This document shows positions 46,403-54,046 of a stretch of 64,000 nt of DNA, in pieces. Position 1 is the stretch's first letter; the number at the start of each line of letters is the position of its first letter. Source of the stretch: Gracilibacillus caseinilyticus (GTDB lineage: Bacteria > Bacillota > Bacilli > Bacillales > Amphibacillaceae); assembly GCF_022919115.1 (NCBI RefSeq), contig NZ_CP095072.1, forward strand, positions 1,612,001-1,676,000, written 5' to 3'. The notes under the pieces were generated by a model. The model ran no database searches. It saw only the letters and a list, made by a program, of their open reading frames with translations, and was not told the DNA's origin. Made by a program: the position numbers and the translations under genes.

Positions 46403-46750
46403 ATGTATAAACCATTACAAGCTTTCTTTAAGACGGAAAATGATGCAGAGTCTGTAAAGGCAGATTTAAATAAGCTGAAGACCAATGATATTCGTGTGGA
46501 TCAATTACCGGATGCCGATCACACGCTGATTTTGACACCGTTAACGTATTCAGGTAATAACACTTCTGGAATGGGAGCAGGTGGTGGCATTGTAGCAGCC
46601 TTCAGACAAGATGATGAAGGTTTAGAAGTAGATAATGATCCTAGAGAGTACACGTTAGAATGTGAAGTATCTGAGGATGATTTTCAAGAGGCATTAAGAA
46701 TCATTATGGATAACGATGGGTATGTTGACCAGGAGTCTTTCGATAAATAA
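46403..46750 (+). CDS. Small acidic protein, possibly general-stress related
   Basis: The 115-residue product starts MYKPLQAFFKTENDAESVKA and has a flavour of YflT-like stress proteins (an alpha/beta unit that brings two halves together around a Gly-rich hinge SGMGAGGGIVAAF). The C-terminal half is strongly acidic. No enzyme motif is visible. The ATG at 46403 is chosen since AGAGG ends 9 bases upstream. The upstream sigma B-like promoter and the single-gene unit with its own terminator support a stress role, which remains inference. Confidence 0.65.
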   Translation: MYKPLQAFFKTENDAESVKADLNKLKTNDIRVDQLPDADHTLILTPLTYSGNNTSGMGAGGGIVAAFRQDDEGLEVDNDPREYTLECEVSEDDFQEALRIIMDNDGYVDQESFDK

Positions 46751-46755
46751 CAAAG

Positions 46756-46788
46756 AAGCGGAATCGTCCATACGATTCCGCTTTTTTA
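46756..46788 (+). terminator. Intrinsic terminator
   Basis: GCGGAATCG and CGATTCCGC form a 9-bp stem with a 6-base loop followed by TTTTTT, directly after the small acidic protein gene. Confidence 0.9.
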
Positions 46789-46848
46789 TAACGTGAGTAA
46801 AGACAGTATAAAATTACAATCACAAAGGCGAATTGTAGAAGCAATCAT

Positions 46849-47008
46849 GCTAAGATGAAGGATGAAGTGTGAGTTCTTATAATGCGATTATGCTTACTAG
46901 CTTTTTACTAATTTTGAAATAAATGAAGTACTAGGACATCGCTCCGGCTAACCAAGCAGTAGCCTAGTTGAAGACGTATGGCAGTGGGGTTAAGCCCGTT
47001 TTTTCTTA
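46849..47008. repeat. Intergenic structured repeat, copy R7 (remnant)
   Basis: A left end CTTATAATGCGATTATGCTT (46876) and the start of hairpin A (ATCGCTCCGGCTAACCA) are joined directly to GTAGCCTAGTTGAAGAC and the right-arm hairpin GGGGTTAAGCCCGTTTTTT. The bases before the left end (GCTAAGATGAAGG) resemble the outer arm of R6 and R8. Confidence 0.65.
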
Positions 47009-47050
47009 TTTGTAGCGAAAATTTGGAATGTGCAAAGCATAAATAAAACT

Positions 47051-47083
47051 TCGGCATTCGCTAATGGACGAGGCGAATGCCGA
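47051..47083. terminator. Hairpin between convergent units
   Basis: TCGGCATTCGC and GCGAATGCCGA form an 11-bp perfect stem with an 11-base loop. It most likely ends the leftward glycine-rich protein gene; in that direction AAGTTTTATTTATG follows. Confidence 0.65.
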
Positions 47084-47148
47084 GCTTTACTAAAATTGTC
47101 GCCGAAGTGGGTAGGTAGGTTCAACAATAACGGCTCTATTTTCTTATC

Positions 47149-47421
47149 TTACCAGAAGAAAAATGGCAGGAATGCAATCGTTGCGATGGCTCCAAGTGCG
47201 ATACCTAGACCAAAGCCTCCTCGGCCTCGGCCGTAACCGCCATATCCACCACCGTAATAACCAATACCATATCCACCCATTCGGTTATTTCCGCCAAATG
47301 GTTCTAGAAAAACTTTCGATCTATTAACATTTCGGATAACTCCTCTGTGTATTTCACCGTTGTGTGTCACGATTCTCACCGGACGTCCCATATTATTACA
47401 ACAAAAATCATAATGTGACAT
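47149..47421 (-). CDS. Small glycine/tyrosine-rich membrane-anchored protein
   Basis: The 90-residue product has an N-terminal beta-rich, LSM-like segment (GRPVRIVTHNGEIHRGVIRN), a central Gly/Tyr/Arg-rich stretch (GGYGIGYYGGGYGGYGRGRG) and a C-terminal hydrophobic helix ending in FLPFFFW. Similar short proteins are common in Bacillaceae, without a known role. AAAGGAG stands 7 bases before the ATG at 47421; the in-frame TTG six bases earlier is unlikely. Confidence 0.7.
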   Translation of the reverse strand: MSHYDFCCNNMGRPVRIVTHNGEIHRGVIRNVNRSKVFLEPFGGNNRMGGYGIGYYGGGYGGYGRGRGGFGLGIALGAIATIAFLPFFFW

Positions 47422-47519
47422 GACCAAACTCCTTTCATTTAACAGTAGTTACGTCTAACTGTTACTAGCATATGCCAGTTTGTATAAAGGGAGTGGTCAG
47501 CTGTTCGTCGGCAAATTGC

Positions 47520-48353
47520 TTAATTTTTTGGAAGGTGAAAGCTGGTTTCATTTAAAATATTTTCGTTATTGGTATGCAATAAATTGGTAGCTGGACATTT
47601 TTTAGCTTTCATGAAGCGGTGAACTACATTAAATCCAATAATATAACCAAGATTTTTAGGGGCGCCACGCATGCCGTACATAATAAGATCATGCTTGGCA
47701 TTTCCTCTTGTTACTTGCTGATTCGGTTCTATCCATTTCTTCCACAACCTTGTTAATTCCTTATCGGTAACCAGGCTAACACGTTTGTTGCCATAGGAAG
47801 GACCGACCATCTTTCGGACTAGCCATTCAGCAATCCCTTCCAGCATGATAGCATCTTCTAATGTATAATCCTGTTCTGCCTTAGGGAATCGATGCAGACG
47901 ACAAATATGACTGTATTCATGGATAACCAGCGCTGCAATTTCACGCCTTGCTGCTCCTTTTTGCAAAAATAAAAATAGTTTATCAGGAAAGCTTAAGCCG
48001 GCATTGCCATTAAACCATTCATTTAATTCAGGAATGGTCTCATTGGAAGGGAAAATAAAAATATCTGTGTCAGGTCCTTTCCAGCTATGCTTACACTTCA
48101 GGTACATCTTTTCAACGGCTTGTGTATAACATTGCTGTTTCCATTCTTGCCAATCATTTTCACTGATGTCTGCAGCGAATAAGCCATGTTGCAATAAGTG
48201 CTGTTGAATAGCTGATGGTTCAACAGCAGGAAAGAATTCACCTAAGTATTTGGACAGCATTGACTGCTGCAGGCGAAAGGCTTCTTTTTTTGATTTTTGG
48301 TCTTTCTTTTTGATAAAGGCGTCGATCCACTGGGTAGTCTTGTGTATAGTCAC
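47520..48353 (-). CDS. DUF2268-type putative zinc metallopeptidase
   Basis: A 277-residue cytosolic protein of the DUF2268 family (predicted Zn-dependent proteases). The motif VIHEYSHICRLHR provides two histidines and a glutamate of an HExxH site, and MLEGIAEWLVRKM the downstream Glu ligand. Related Bacillus proteins (YjaZ) are thought to be peptidases, but no substrate is known. Its start overlaps the methyltransferase stop by 4 bases, so the two are coupled. Gene ends near 47520 without a clear terminator. Confidence 0.75.
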   Translation of the reverse strand: MTIHKTTQWIDAFIKKKDQKSKKEAFRLQQSMLSKYLGEFFPAVEPSAIQQHLLQHGLFAADISENDWQEWKQQCYTQAVEKMYLKCKHSWKGPDTDIFIFPSNETIPELNEWFNGNAGLSFPDKLFLFLQKGAARREIAALVIHEYSHICRLHRFPKAEQDYTLEDAIMLEGIAEWLVRKMVGPSYGNKRVSLVTDKELTRLWKKWIEPNQQVTRGNAKHDLIMYGMRGAPKNLGYIIGFNVVHRFMKAKKCPATNLLHTNNENILNETSFHLPKN

Positions 48354-49051
48354 GTTAGATTCCTCCGTTTTTCCACGATGAATAAATAGGTATGCAAGTG
48401 GTCGTTGTATTTATCATTCAACTGAAAATGGTGAAAAAGCGTTTCGATTGCCTCTTCGGATACGGAGGAAGGCAAGACTGGTGGTGTATTCGATGTTTTT
48501 GTGATTTGTTCTGCTGTGATGACATCAAGAGAATGCTTTTGGAATTGCTGGAGCCATTCCTGCTTTGAAAATAGTTGTGGAAGGTGATAAAAGAATTTTA
48601 TGTCTTCCTCTTCTTCTGGGCGTAGTTGATCAGATTTAACCATTTCTATAAGAACGAACTGTCCTTTCGGTTTCAATAAATCAGTTAAAAAAAGGAGGTT
48701 TGCAGGGATAGGTGTAAAAGCAAGAACCGACTCCGATATAATCAGGTCAAAGAAGTCATCCATAAAAAGTAAATCCTCAATCCGTTGCTGCATGATTTCG
48801 ATCGAAGGCATTTTTTGTGTTTCCTTTTTGGCTAGCTGCACCATTTCATGGGATTGGTCAATGCCATACAGATAAGCTTCGGTATGATCCCGTAATTGTT
48901 TCAACGTTTGGCCAGTACCACAGCCGATTTCTAAGACATGTTTTTTCTGGTTGAAATTAATCTGCTGTATCCATTGTTGGGTAGTGGCCTTTCCGCCAGG
49001 ATGTGCATAGGCAATTTTCAACTGATTCAGGAGGTCCTGATAGCTAAACAT
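48350..49051 (-). CDS. Class I SAM-dependent methyltransferase
   Basis: A 233-residue methyltransferase with motif I HVLEIGCGTGQTLKQL (near residues 38-53), motif II YLYGIDQS, and motif IV DLIISESVLAFTP. It belongs to the broad Methyltransf_11/25 group; the acceptor molecule cannot be deduced. It is the first gene of a two-gene unit with the DUF2268 protein and diverges from alaR. Confidence 0.82.
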   Translation of the reverse strand: MFSYQDLLNQLKIAYAHPGGKATTQQWIQQINFNQKKHVLEIGCGTGQTLKQLRDHTEAYLYGIDQSHEMVQLAKKETQKMPSIEIMQQRIEDLLFMDDFFDLIISESVLAFTPIPANLLFLTDLLKPKGQFVLIEMVKSDQLRPEEEEDIKFFYHLPQLFSKQEWLQQFQKHSLDVITAEQITKTSNTPPVLPSSVSEEAIETLFHHFQLNDKYNDHLHTYLFIVEKRRNLT

Positions 49052-49143
49052 TGGTTTCAGTCCTTTCTGGATTTAGGTATGCTTTCTAGATGGTTTATAT
49101 TTAAATTTAATTGTAGTATTATTAACTATTAGAAACATAAATC

Positions 49144-49172
49144 AAAGTTGTATTTAGTGTATACACAACTTT
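49144..49172. promoter_or_regulatory. Candidate AlaR (Lrp-type) operator
   Basis: AAAGTTGT (49144-49151) and ACAACTTT (49165-49172) form an 8-bp inverted repeat with a 13-base A/T-rich spacer, 17 bases before the alaR start. This size and position suit autoregulation by an Lrp-family protein. Confidence 0.45.
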
Positions 49173-49189
49173 TAAAGTAGGTGAATCAA

Positions 49190-49687
49190 ATGGAACAAAA
49201 AGAAATTGAATTATTGAAATTATTAGAAAAAAACGGACGAATGAATAATGAAACCCTTAGTAAAATGCTAGATGTTCCACCAGCAGAAGTGGAAGAAATG
49301 ATTCAAAAATTAGAAGAAGAACATGCCATCCTTGGATATTCCACGTTGGTTGATTGGTCTAGTGTCTATGAATATGAAGGTGTCGCTGCATTAATAGATG
49401 TAAAAGTAACGCCTGTTCGTGGGTTGGGTTTTGATAAGATTGCATCCAGAATCTACCGTTTTCCAGAGGTGAAAGCTGTTTATTTAATGTCAGGTGCTTA
49501 TGATCTAAGCGTATCGGTAGAAGGCAAGACGATGATGGAAGTGAGTCGCTTTGTTTCCGATAAACTTTCAACGTTAGATACCGTACTGTCTACTACTACT
49601 CACTTTATTTTGAAAAAATACAAACATGACGGAATTATTTTCGATGATGGCGATGATGATGACAAACGCATCATGGTGACACCATGA
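49190..49687 (+). CDS. alaR: Lrp/AsnC-family regulator, AlaR-like
   Basis: A 165-residue regulator with an N-terminal winged helix (IELLKLLEKNGRMNNETLSKML) and a C-terminal RAM (AsnC) effector domain (AALIDVKVTPVRGLGFDKIA) that forms octamers and binds amino acids. It overlaps the aminotransferase gene by 4 bases. The pair matches B. subtilis AlaR-AlaT (YugG-YugH) in order and size, where AlaR activates alanine transaminase. The ATG at 49190 is preferred over a GTG nine bases upstream, which lies in the TAGGTGA ribosome site. Confidence 0.82.
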   Translation: MEQKEIELLKLLEKNGRMNNETLSKMLDVPPAEVEEMIQKLEEEHAILGYSTLVDWSSVYEYEGVAALIDVKVTPVRGLGFDKIASRIYRFPEVKAVYLMSGAYDLSVSVEGKTMMEVSRFVSDKLSTLDTVLSTTTHFILKKYKHDGIIFDDGDDDDKRIMVTP

Positions 49688-50868
49688 CGCAATCATACTT
49701 AGCAAAACAAGTACAAGATATTAAACCATCAGGTATTCGGAAATTCTTTGATCTTGCTTCCAAAATGGATAATGTAATATCACTAGGTGTAGGGGAACCA
49801 GATTTCGTAACACCTTGGAATGTGATAGAAGCAAGCTATCACTCGCTGGAACAGGGTTATACGGCGTATACAGCGAATGCGGGTTTGCTGGAGCTCCGTG
49901 AAGAAATTAGCAAATACTTATATGAAACGTTTGACATATCTTATAATCCGGAAACTCAATTACTTGTAACCGTTGGCGCAAGTCAGGCAATTGATGTAGC
50001 TTTACGAACAATTTTAGATCAAGGTGATGAAGTAATTATCGTAGAGCCTTGCTTTGTTTCATATGGACCAGCAGTCTCTTTGGCGGGGGGGGTGCCTGTA
50101 TCTGTTAGTGCAACTGCGGATAATGCGTTTAAGATTACGCCGGAGCAAGTTGAAGCAGCTATCACGCCACGTACAAAAGCGATTGTTATGTGCAGTCCTA
50201 ATAATCCAACGGGTGCAGTTTTAAGTAAAAAAGAATTAACAGCTGTAGCAAAAGTCATCGAAAAGCACGATTTAGTCGTTCTTTCGGATGAAATATATGC
50301 AGAACTTTCCTATGATGAACTGGCAAGCAGTATGGCTGTGATAGAGGGAATGAAAGAACGTACGATTGTTATTTCCGGTTTCTCCAAGGCGTTTGCAATG
50401 ACTGGTTGGCGATTAGGTTATGTTGCTGGTCCTGTTGAGATTTTGGCAGCCATGACGAAAATTCACCAATATACTATTATGTGTGCTCCAACAATGGCAC
50501 AGCATGGTGCATTAGAAGCGCTTCGTAACGGCAATGAAAGTGTGAAAGAGATGAAAACGAGCTATCGGCAACGTCGTAATTTTGTAGTCAAAGCGTTGAA
50601 TGAAATGGGCTTATCCTGCCATTTGCCCGGAGGAGCATTTTATGTATTTCCATCGATACAGTCGACAGGATTCAGTTCTGAAGAGTTTGCTCAAAGGCTG
50701 TTGGAGGAAGAAAGAGTAGCAGTTGTTCCAGGCCACGTTTTTGGTGAAAGTGGAGAAGGATACATTCGCTGTTCCTATGCGACTTCTATTAAACAATTGG
50801 ATGAAGCGATGAAAAGAATGAAACGTTTTGTGAAGCGTCATAGTAAAACCAACGAACCAACAGTTTGA
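49684..50868 (+). CDS. alaT: Alanine-type aminotransferase, PLP-dependent class I
   Basis: A 394-residue fold-type I aminotransferase. The PLP lysine lies in ISGFSKAFAMTGWRLGYVAGP; the aromatic/Asn/Asp cofactor contacts are in MCSPNNPTGAV and LSDEIYAELSYD. As the partner of an AlaR-like regulator it probably makes alanine from pyruvate and glutamate. Other class I aminotransferases (PatA, aromatic) have similar motifs, so the substrate rests on the operon. A terminator overlaps its stop codon. Confidence 0.85.
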   Translation: MTQSYLAKQVQDIKPSGIRKFFDLASKMDNVISLGVGEPDFVTPWNVIEASYHSLEQGYTAYTANAGLLELREEISKYLYETFDISYNPETQLLVTVGASQAIDVALRTILDQGDEVIIVEPCFVSYGPAVSLAGGVPVSVSATADNAFKITPEQVEAAITPRTKAIVMCSPNNPTGAVLSKKELTAVAKVIEKHDLVVLSDEIYAELSYDELASSMAVIEGMKERTIVISGFSKAFAMTGWRLGYVAGPVEILAAMTKIHQYTIMCAPTMAQHGALEALRNGNESVKEMKTSYRQRRNFVVKALNEMGLSCHLPGGAFYVFPSIQSTGFSSEEFAQRLLEEERVAVVPGHVFGESGEGYIRCSYATSIKQLDEAMKRMKRFVKRHSKTNEPTV

Positions 50869-50890
50869 TTAACTGTTGGTTTTTATTTTT
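50855..50890 (+). terminator. Terminator of alaR-alaT
   Basis: AACCAACAGTT and AACTGTTGGTT (50855-50881) pair perfectly around TGATT and are followed by TTTTATTTTTT. The stem includes the alaT stop codon. Confidence 0.9.
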
Positions 50891-50987
50891 TAAATATCTT
50901 TTACTATCGATTTGATAAACTAATATGTTGATAGTGTTAATTCTCTCGTTTATAATGAAATGGAAGAATGTAGAGAGGATGTCAAAC

Positions 50988-52148
50988 ATGGAAATAAAGC
51001 GGATACATGACGTGACGATCAATATTGATAAGGGTGCGGATCTTTCGTTGCCGGAACAAGTCCTTGTTGATCTGGATCGGGATTTAACAGCGCCATTTCC
51101 TGTTAAGTGGAGTGATGTAAATATTCATGAACTTGAGAGTAAAGGAAATGCTGAAGTGGAAGGCGAAATTGAATATAATGATTATCCAAAACCTTTTATA
51201 GAGCAAAGAGCAGATCCATATTTATTTAAACATACAGATGGATTTTATTATTTTACAGGATCATATCCGTTATATGATCGGATTGTCTTAAGAAGGTCGA
51301 AAACCATCGCTGGCCTACCAGAAGCGGAAGAGAAGGTTATATGGAGGAAGCATGAATCAGGTATTATGTCAGAGCATATTTGGGCACCGGAAATTCATTA
51401 TATTGATGGCAAGTGGTATATGTATTTCGCTGCTGGTGAGAAAGAGGATGTCTGGGCAATCAGACCGTATGTGTTAGAGTGTGATACAGAAAATCCATTA
51501 GAAGGAGAATGGGTCGAAAAAGGACAAATTAATACCTCTTTTCAAAGTTTTTCACTAGACGCTACCACATTTGAACACAATGGAAAACGTTATTTGGTCT
51601 GGGCCCAAAAAGTGGAGAATGATACGATCTCTAATCTGTATATTGGAGAGATGGAGAACCCATGGACGATCAAGCAACAAGTGTTACTCTCGACACCTGA
51701 ATTTGGTTGGGAAGTAATCGGATTTGATGTTAATGAAGGTCCTGCTATGATTAAAAACGATCAACGCATCTTTATTGCCTTTTCAGCTAGCGCAACCGAT
51801 GAGAACTATGCGGTTGGCTTACTCCATGCGGACGTAAATAGTGATTTGCTTGATCCGGCTTCTTGGACAAAGAAAAAAGAACCAGTACTTGTGTCAAGTG
51901 ACGAAACAAGTGAGTATGGACCAGGTCATAATAGCTTTAGTGTAGATGAGAATGGCGAGGATATCCTCATCTATCATGCCAGACCGTATAAAGGATTTAA
52001 TACGGAAAATCCTTTATACGATCATAATCGCCACGCCCGTATTCAAAGGCTTTTCTGGACTGAAGACGGATTCCCTTACTTCGGAGAACCAGGATACCAG
52101 TTAGATTTCTCCAATTATAAAGCCAAGGCTCATATTACACTGAACTAA
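50988..52148 (+). CDS. Glycoside hydrolase family 43 (arabinofuranosidase/xylosidase-like)
   Basis: A 386-residue inverting glycosidase without signal peptide. A short N-terminal lead (residues 1-65) precedes the five-bladed beta-propeller. Catalytic residues by family pattern: Asp76 base (RADPYLF), Asp191 pKa modulator (SLDATTF) and Glu250 acid (VNEGPAM). The order resembles intracellular exo-arabinofuranosidases acting on short arabino-oligosaccharides. The ATG at 50988 lies 8 bases after GAGAGGA; upstream in-frame ATGs lack ribosome sites. It stands alone, closed by a terminator, so the importer for its substrate is elsewhere. Confidence 0.88.
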   Translation: MEIKRIHDVTINIDKGADLSLPEQVLVDLDRDLTAPFPVKWSDVNIHELESKGNAEVEGEIEYNDYPKPFIEQRADPYLFKHTDGFYYFTGSYPLYDRIVLRRSKTIAGLPEAEEKVIWRKHESGIMSEHIWAPEIHYIDGKWYMYFAAGEKEDVWAIRPYVLECDTENPLEGEWVEKGQINTSFQSFSLDATTFEHNGKRYLVWAQKVENDTISNLYIGEMENPWTIKQQVLLSTPEFGWEVIGFDVNEGPAMIKNDQRIFIAFSASATDENYAVGLLHADVNSDLLDPASWTKKKEPVLVSSDETSEYGPGHNSFSVDENGEDILIYHARPYKGFNTENPLYDHNRHARIQRLFWTEDGFPYFGEPGYQLDFSNYKAKAHITLN

Positions 52149-52150
52149 AA

Positions 52151-52198
52151 AGAAGCAACAAAGAGGACAATTGATAGTTCTCCTTGTTGCTTTTTTAA
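52151..52198 (+). terminator. Terminator of the GH43 gene
   Basis: AGCAACAAAGAGGAC pairs with GTTCTCCTTGTTGCT (one bulge) and is followed by TTTTTT. Confidence 0.88.
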
Positions 52199-52208
52199 AT
52201 GGAAAAAT

Positions 52209-52627
52209 TTTAGCTTAAGATTGGGAAAAATAAAAGTGTATATTCTGATAATACGGATTATGTAAATGGAGCTTCTTTACAATGATGCAATTTTGAGATG
52301 TTTTATCTGCTCTGCACGAACAGCTAAAAGCAGTGGCTCTAGGCATTATGCAATGATGAAGTGTAGTATGAACACTCGTTGATACCACTTCATATACTAC
52401 CCCTTGCATCAGTTGTAGAGTAAGTACCATAGCGTAGGCCAATCACCATTTATTTCCAAAGTTAGCTGAAGCCGTGCCTCGCAGGACGCGAAGTGATTGG
52501 CCGGAGCGATATCCTAGCACATGAATCATTTCAAAATGACGACTAAACTACTAGTTGACATAATTCGTATTATAGGTAGTTGTATACATAACCTAGTCAG
52601 GACAGGGCGGGTGTATGCCTGTTTCTA
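52209..52627. repeat. Intergenic structured repeat, copy R8 (short form)
   Basis: Core 52245-52576 with inverted ends CTGATAATACGGATTATGTA and TGACATAATTCGTATTATAGG (cut to 20: ATAATTCGTATTATAGG at the right). Left arm GCTTAAGATTG (52213) is shared with R6; right arm AGTTGTAT...GGACAGGGCGGG-N4-TGCCTGTTT is shared with R4 and R9. One hairpin is lost; the other reads GGCCAATCACC...GTGATTGGCC, in inverted sense relative to R4. Confidence 0.8.
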
Positions 52628-52677
52628 TCATAAGCAATGGATAACGGTAAGAGAGCTGGTGATACCGATTATGAATA

Positions 52678-52965
52678 TTATTCTACAACATACTCAATTT
52701 CATCATATTTACGTGAATATTTAATATGGAGATTTTTTTGGTCAAAATACCAAATATCGGACTCTTCAACGAAAAAATGAATGCCTTCTTCAGTGACCTC
52801 TGCGCCAAGATTGTTGGGTTCTGCTTTTTCGAGTGCCAGGGAGAAGCCTTTATGTACACCGCCAAATCCGCCGTATCTGGCAAAGAAACGGATTGAATCG
52901 CCTTCTGCTAACTCTAATTCTTTAATGAACCATTTTGCTGCAGGCTTTGTAATGGACATTTCCAT
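52678..52965 (-). CDS. HesB/YneR-like protein
   Basis: A 95-residue member of the HesB-like (Fe-S biosynthesis) superfamily, YneR branch: MSITKPAAKWFIKELELAEG, then IRFFARYGGFGGVHKGFSLA. Unlike IscA/SufA it has no conserved cysteines, so it is unlikely to carry an Fe-S cluster; the branch has no established function. Several ATGs stand in a row after GGAGG; the one at 52965 has the best spacing (7 bases). Confidence 0.82.
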   Translation of the reverse strand: MEMSITKPAAKWFIKELELAEGDSIRFFARYGGFGGVHKGFSLALEKAEPNNLGAEVTEEGIHFFVEESDIWYFDQKNLHIKYSRKYDEIEYVVE

Positions 52966-53040
52966 CATCATTCCTCCTTCCTTCTCTATACTATCGAATT
53001 TAAAGGTATGTAGCTAGCAAAAAAAGAATAAAATTATTAT

Positions 53041-53092
53041 TGTTATATTTTCTTACAAAAGTTTGTGCAACCATAAACTAAAATTGTATAAT
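53041..53092 (+). promoter_or_regulatory. TnrA box and promoter of tnrA
   Basis: TGTTATATTTTCTTACA (53041-53057) matches TGTNA-N7-TNACA completely. It is followed by a weak -35 TTGTGC (53063-53068), an 18-base spacer and -10 TATAAT (53087-53092). The box centre lies about 50 bases before the expected start point, the position used by TnrA-activated promoters, so tnrA should activate itself under nitrogen limitation. Confidence 0.85.
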
Positions 53093-53139
53093 TCTAGTAA
53101 GGTCACGTTACAACGGAAACGCAATAGGTGGTGTATCAC

Positions 53140-53472
53140 ATGGCAGAAAGTCAAAGTCCTTCATACAAGGAACGTAAGGTGATAACGATAGGCGTAGTAA
53201 GTGAACTGACGGGGCTTTCAGAACGTCAAATTCGTTATTATGAGGAAAGAAAACTTGTATTTCCAGAACGTTCTGCAAAAGGAAATAGAAAATACTCTTT
53301 TGCGGATGTTGAATTACTGATCGATATTGCGAATAAGCGTGAAGAAGGTGTCCAAACCTACGAGATTAGACAAGATATGATACGGGCAGAGAAAAAGAAA
53401 GAGAAAAAATTGCGCAAAGAACTACTACGAGGGGAAATCAACGCACGATTCGGTATCCAGAAAGAAAGATAA
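53140..53472 (+). CDS. tnrA: Global nitrogen regulator TnrA
   Basis: The 110-residue MerR-family protein has the TnrA/GlnR helix-turn-helix (ITIGVVSELTGLSERQIRYY, then EERKLVFPERS-KGNRKYSF) and a short C-terminal tail (KELLRGEINARFGIQKER) that in TnrA binds feedback-inhibited glutamine synthetase. The tail ending in INARF, and not the GlnR-type autoinhibitory tail, and the self-directed TnrA box make this TnrA. The ATG at 53140 lies 8 bases after AGGTGG and gives exactly the length of B. subtilis TnrA. Confidence 0.93.
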   Translation: MAESQSPSYKERKVITIGVVSELTGLSERQIRYYEERKLVFPERSAKGNRKYSFADVELLIDIANKREEGVQTYEIRQDMIRAEKKKEKKLRKELLRGEINARFGIQKER

Positions 53473-53477
53473 AAAGA

Positions 53478-53527
53478 AAGATAAGGAGAAGCCTAATGAA
53501 GACCAGGCTCCTCCTTATCTTTTTTTG
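53478..53527. terminator. Bidirectional terminator between tnrA and the FbpA-like gene
   Basis: AAAGATAAGGAG and CTCCTTATCTTT frame an inner stem AGCCT/AGGCT. T runs follow on the plus strand, and A runs (T on the minus strand) on the other side. It overlaps the last codons of the FbpA-like gene. Confidence 0.88.
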
Positions 53528-53717
53528 GATTAAAGCGAGTAAATTTCATTGCGCTCTGTTTCTCGAATTCTAAACAGAACTGCTCATAATCATGTACGAT
53601 TTCACTAATGGGTTTGTTATAGAGGTCTTGATCGTCTTTATCCACAATGCCATTGGCCACCAACTGCTGAATCAGATATGCCTTCTGCTTTTCAACTGCT
53701 TCACGTAAAAAAGCCAT
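53493..53717 (-). CDS. FbpA-like small protein (Fur-regulated basic protein family)
   Basis: A 74-residue protein whose first 50 residues (MAFLREAVEKQKAYLIQQLV, then DKDDQDLYNKPISEIVHDYE) follow the FbpA pattern L-R-AVE-QK-YLI-KL-A-GV-K-D-LY-L-LSELE-EY. In B. subtilis FbpA is made under iron starvation as part of the FsrA iron-sparing response. AGGAGG lies 8 bases before the ATG and a Fur-box-like sequence overlaps it. Confidence 0.72.
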   Translation of the reverse strand: MAFLREAVEKQKAYLIQQLVANGIVDKDDQDLYNKPISEIVHDYEQFCLEFEKQSAMKFTRFNPKKDKEEPGLH

Positions 53718-53727
53718 GAGATTAACC

Positions 53728-53742
53728 TCCTAATAATTATAA
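53728..53742 (-). promoter_or_regulatory. Candidate Fur box before the FbpA-like gene
   Basis: On the minus strand TTATAATTATTAGGA matches the 7-1-7 Fur consensus TGATAATNATTATCA at 11 of 14 defined positions. It lies just upstream of, and partly over, the ribosome site. Confidence 0.45.
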
Positions 53743-53886
53743 AATACAGTATGCATCCTTTTATAAGAAAAGTATTGCCATTTCTGTTATATGTTATACA
53801 ATCAAACTTCATGTCACTGTTGCAGATCTGTGTCTAAAATGTATTAAAATTGTAATATGGAATAATAAATTCGAATGATTTCGTAG

Positions 53887-53904
53887 ATTACAACGTCTTG
53901 TAAT
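53887..53904. promoter_or_regulatory. Palindrome over a likely promoter of the glycosyltransferase/MATE genes
   Basis: ATTACAA-CGTC-TTGTAAT is a perfect 7-bp inverted repeat immediately followed by a -10-like TATAAT (overlapping, near 53903-53908). It lies about 140 bases before the first gene, within a 330-base gap (53718-54046) that otherwise shows only A/T-rich leader. Confidence 0.5.
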
Positions 53905-54046
53905 ATAATAAATGAAGGAAATAGTAAAGGGCTGGTAGATTAAAAACAGGATATGTCTTTACTATATGCCATTATTTTAACTTTGTCATGGCGGATGTCA
54001 ATAAAGTTTACATACAATTTAATTAATCTTAGTGAGGGGTTTACAA

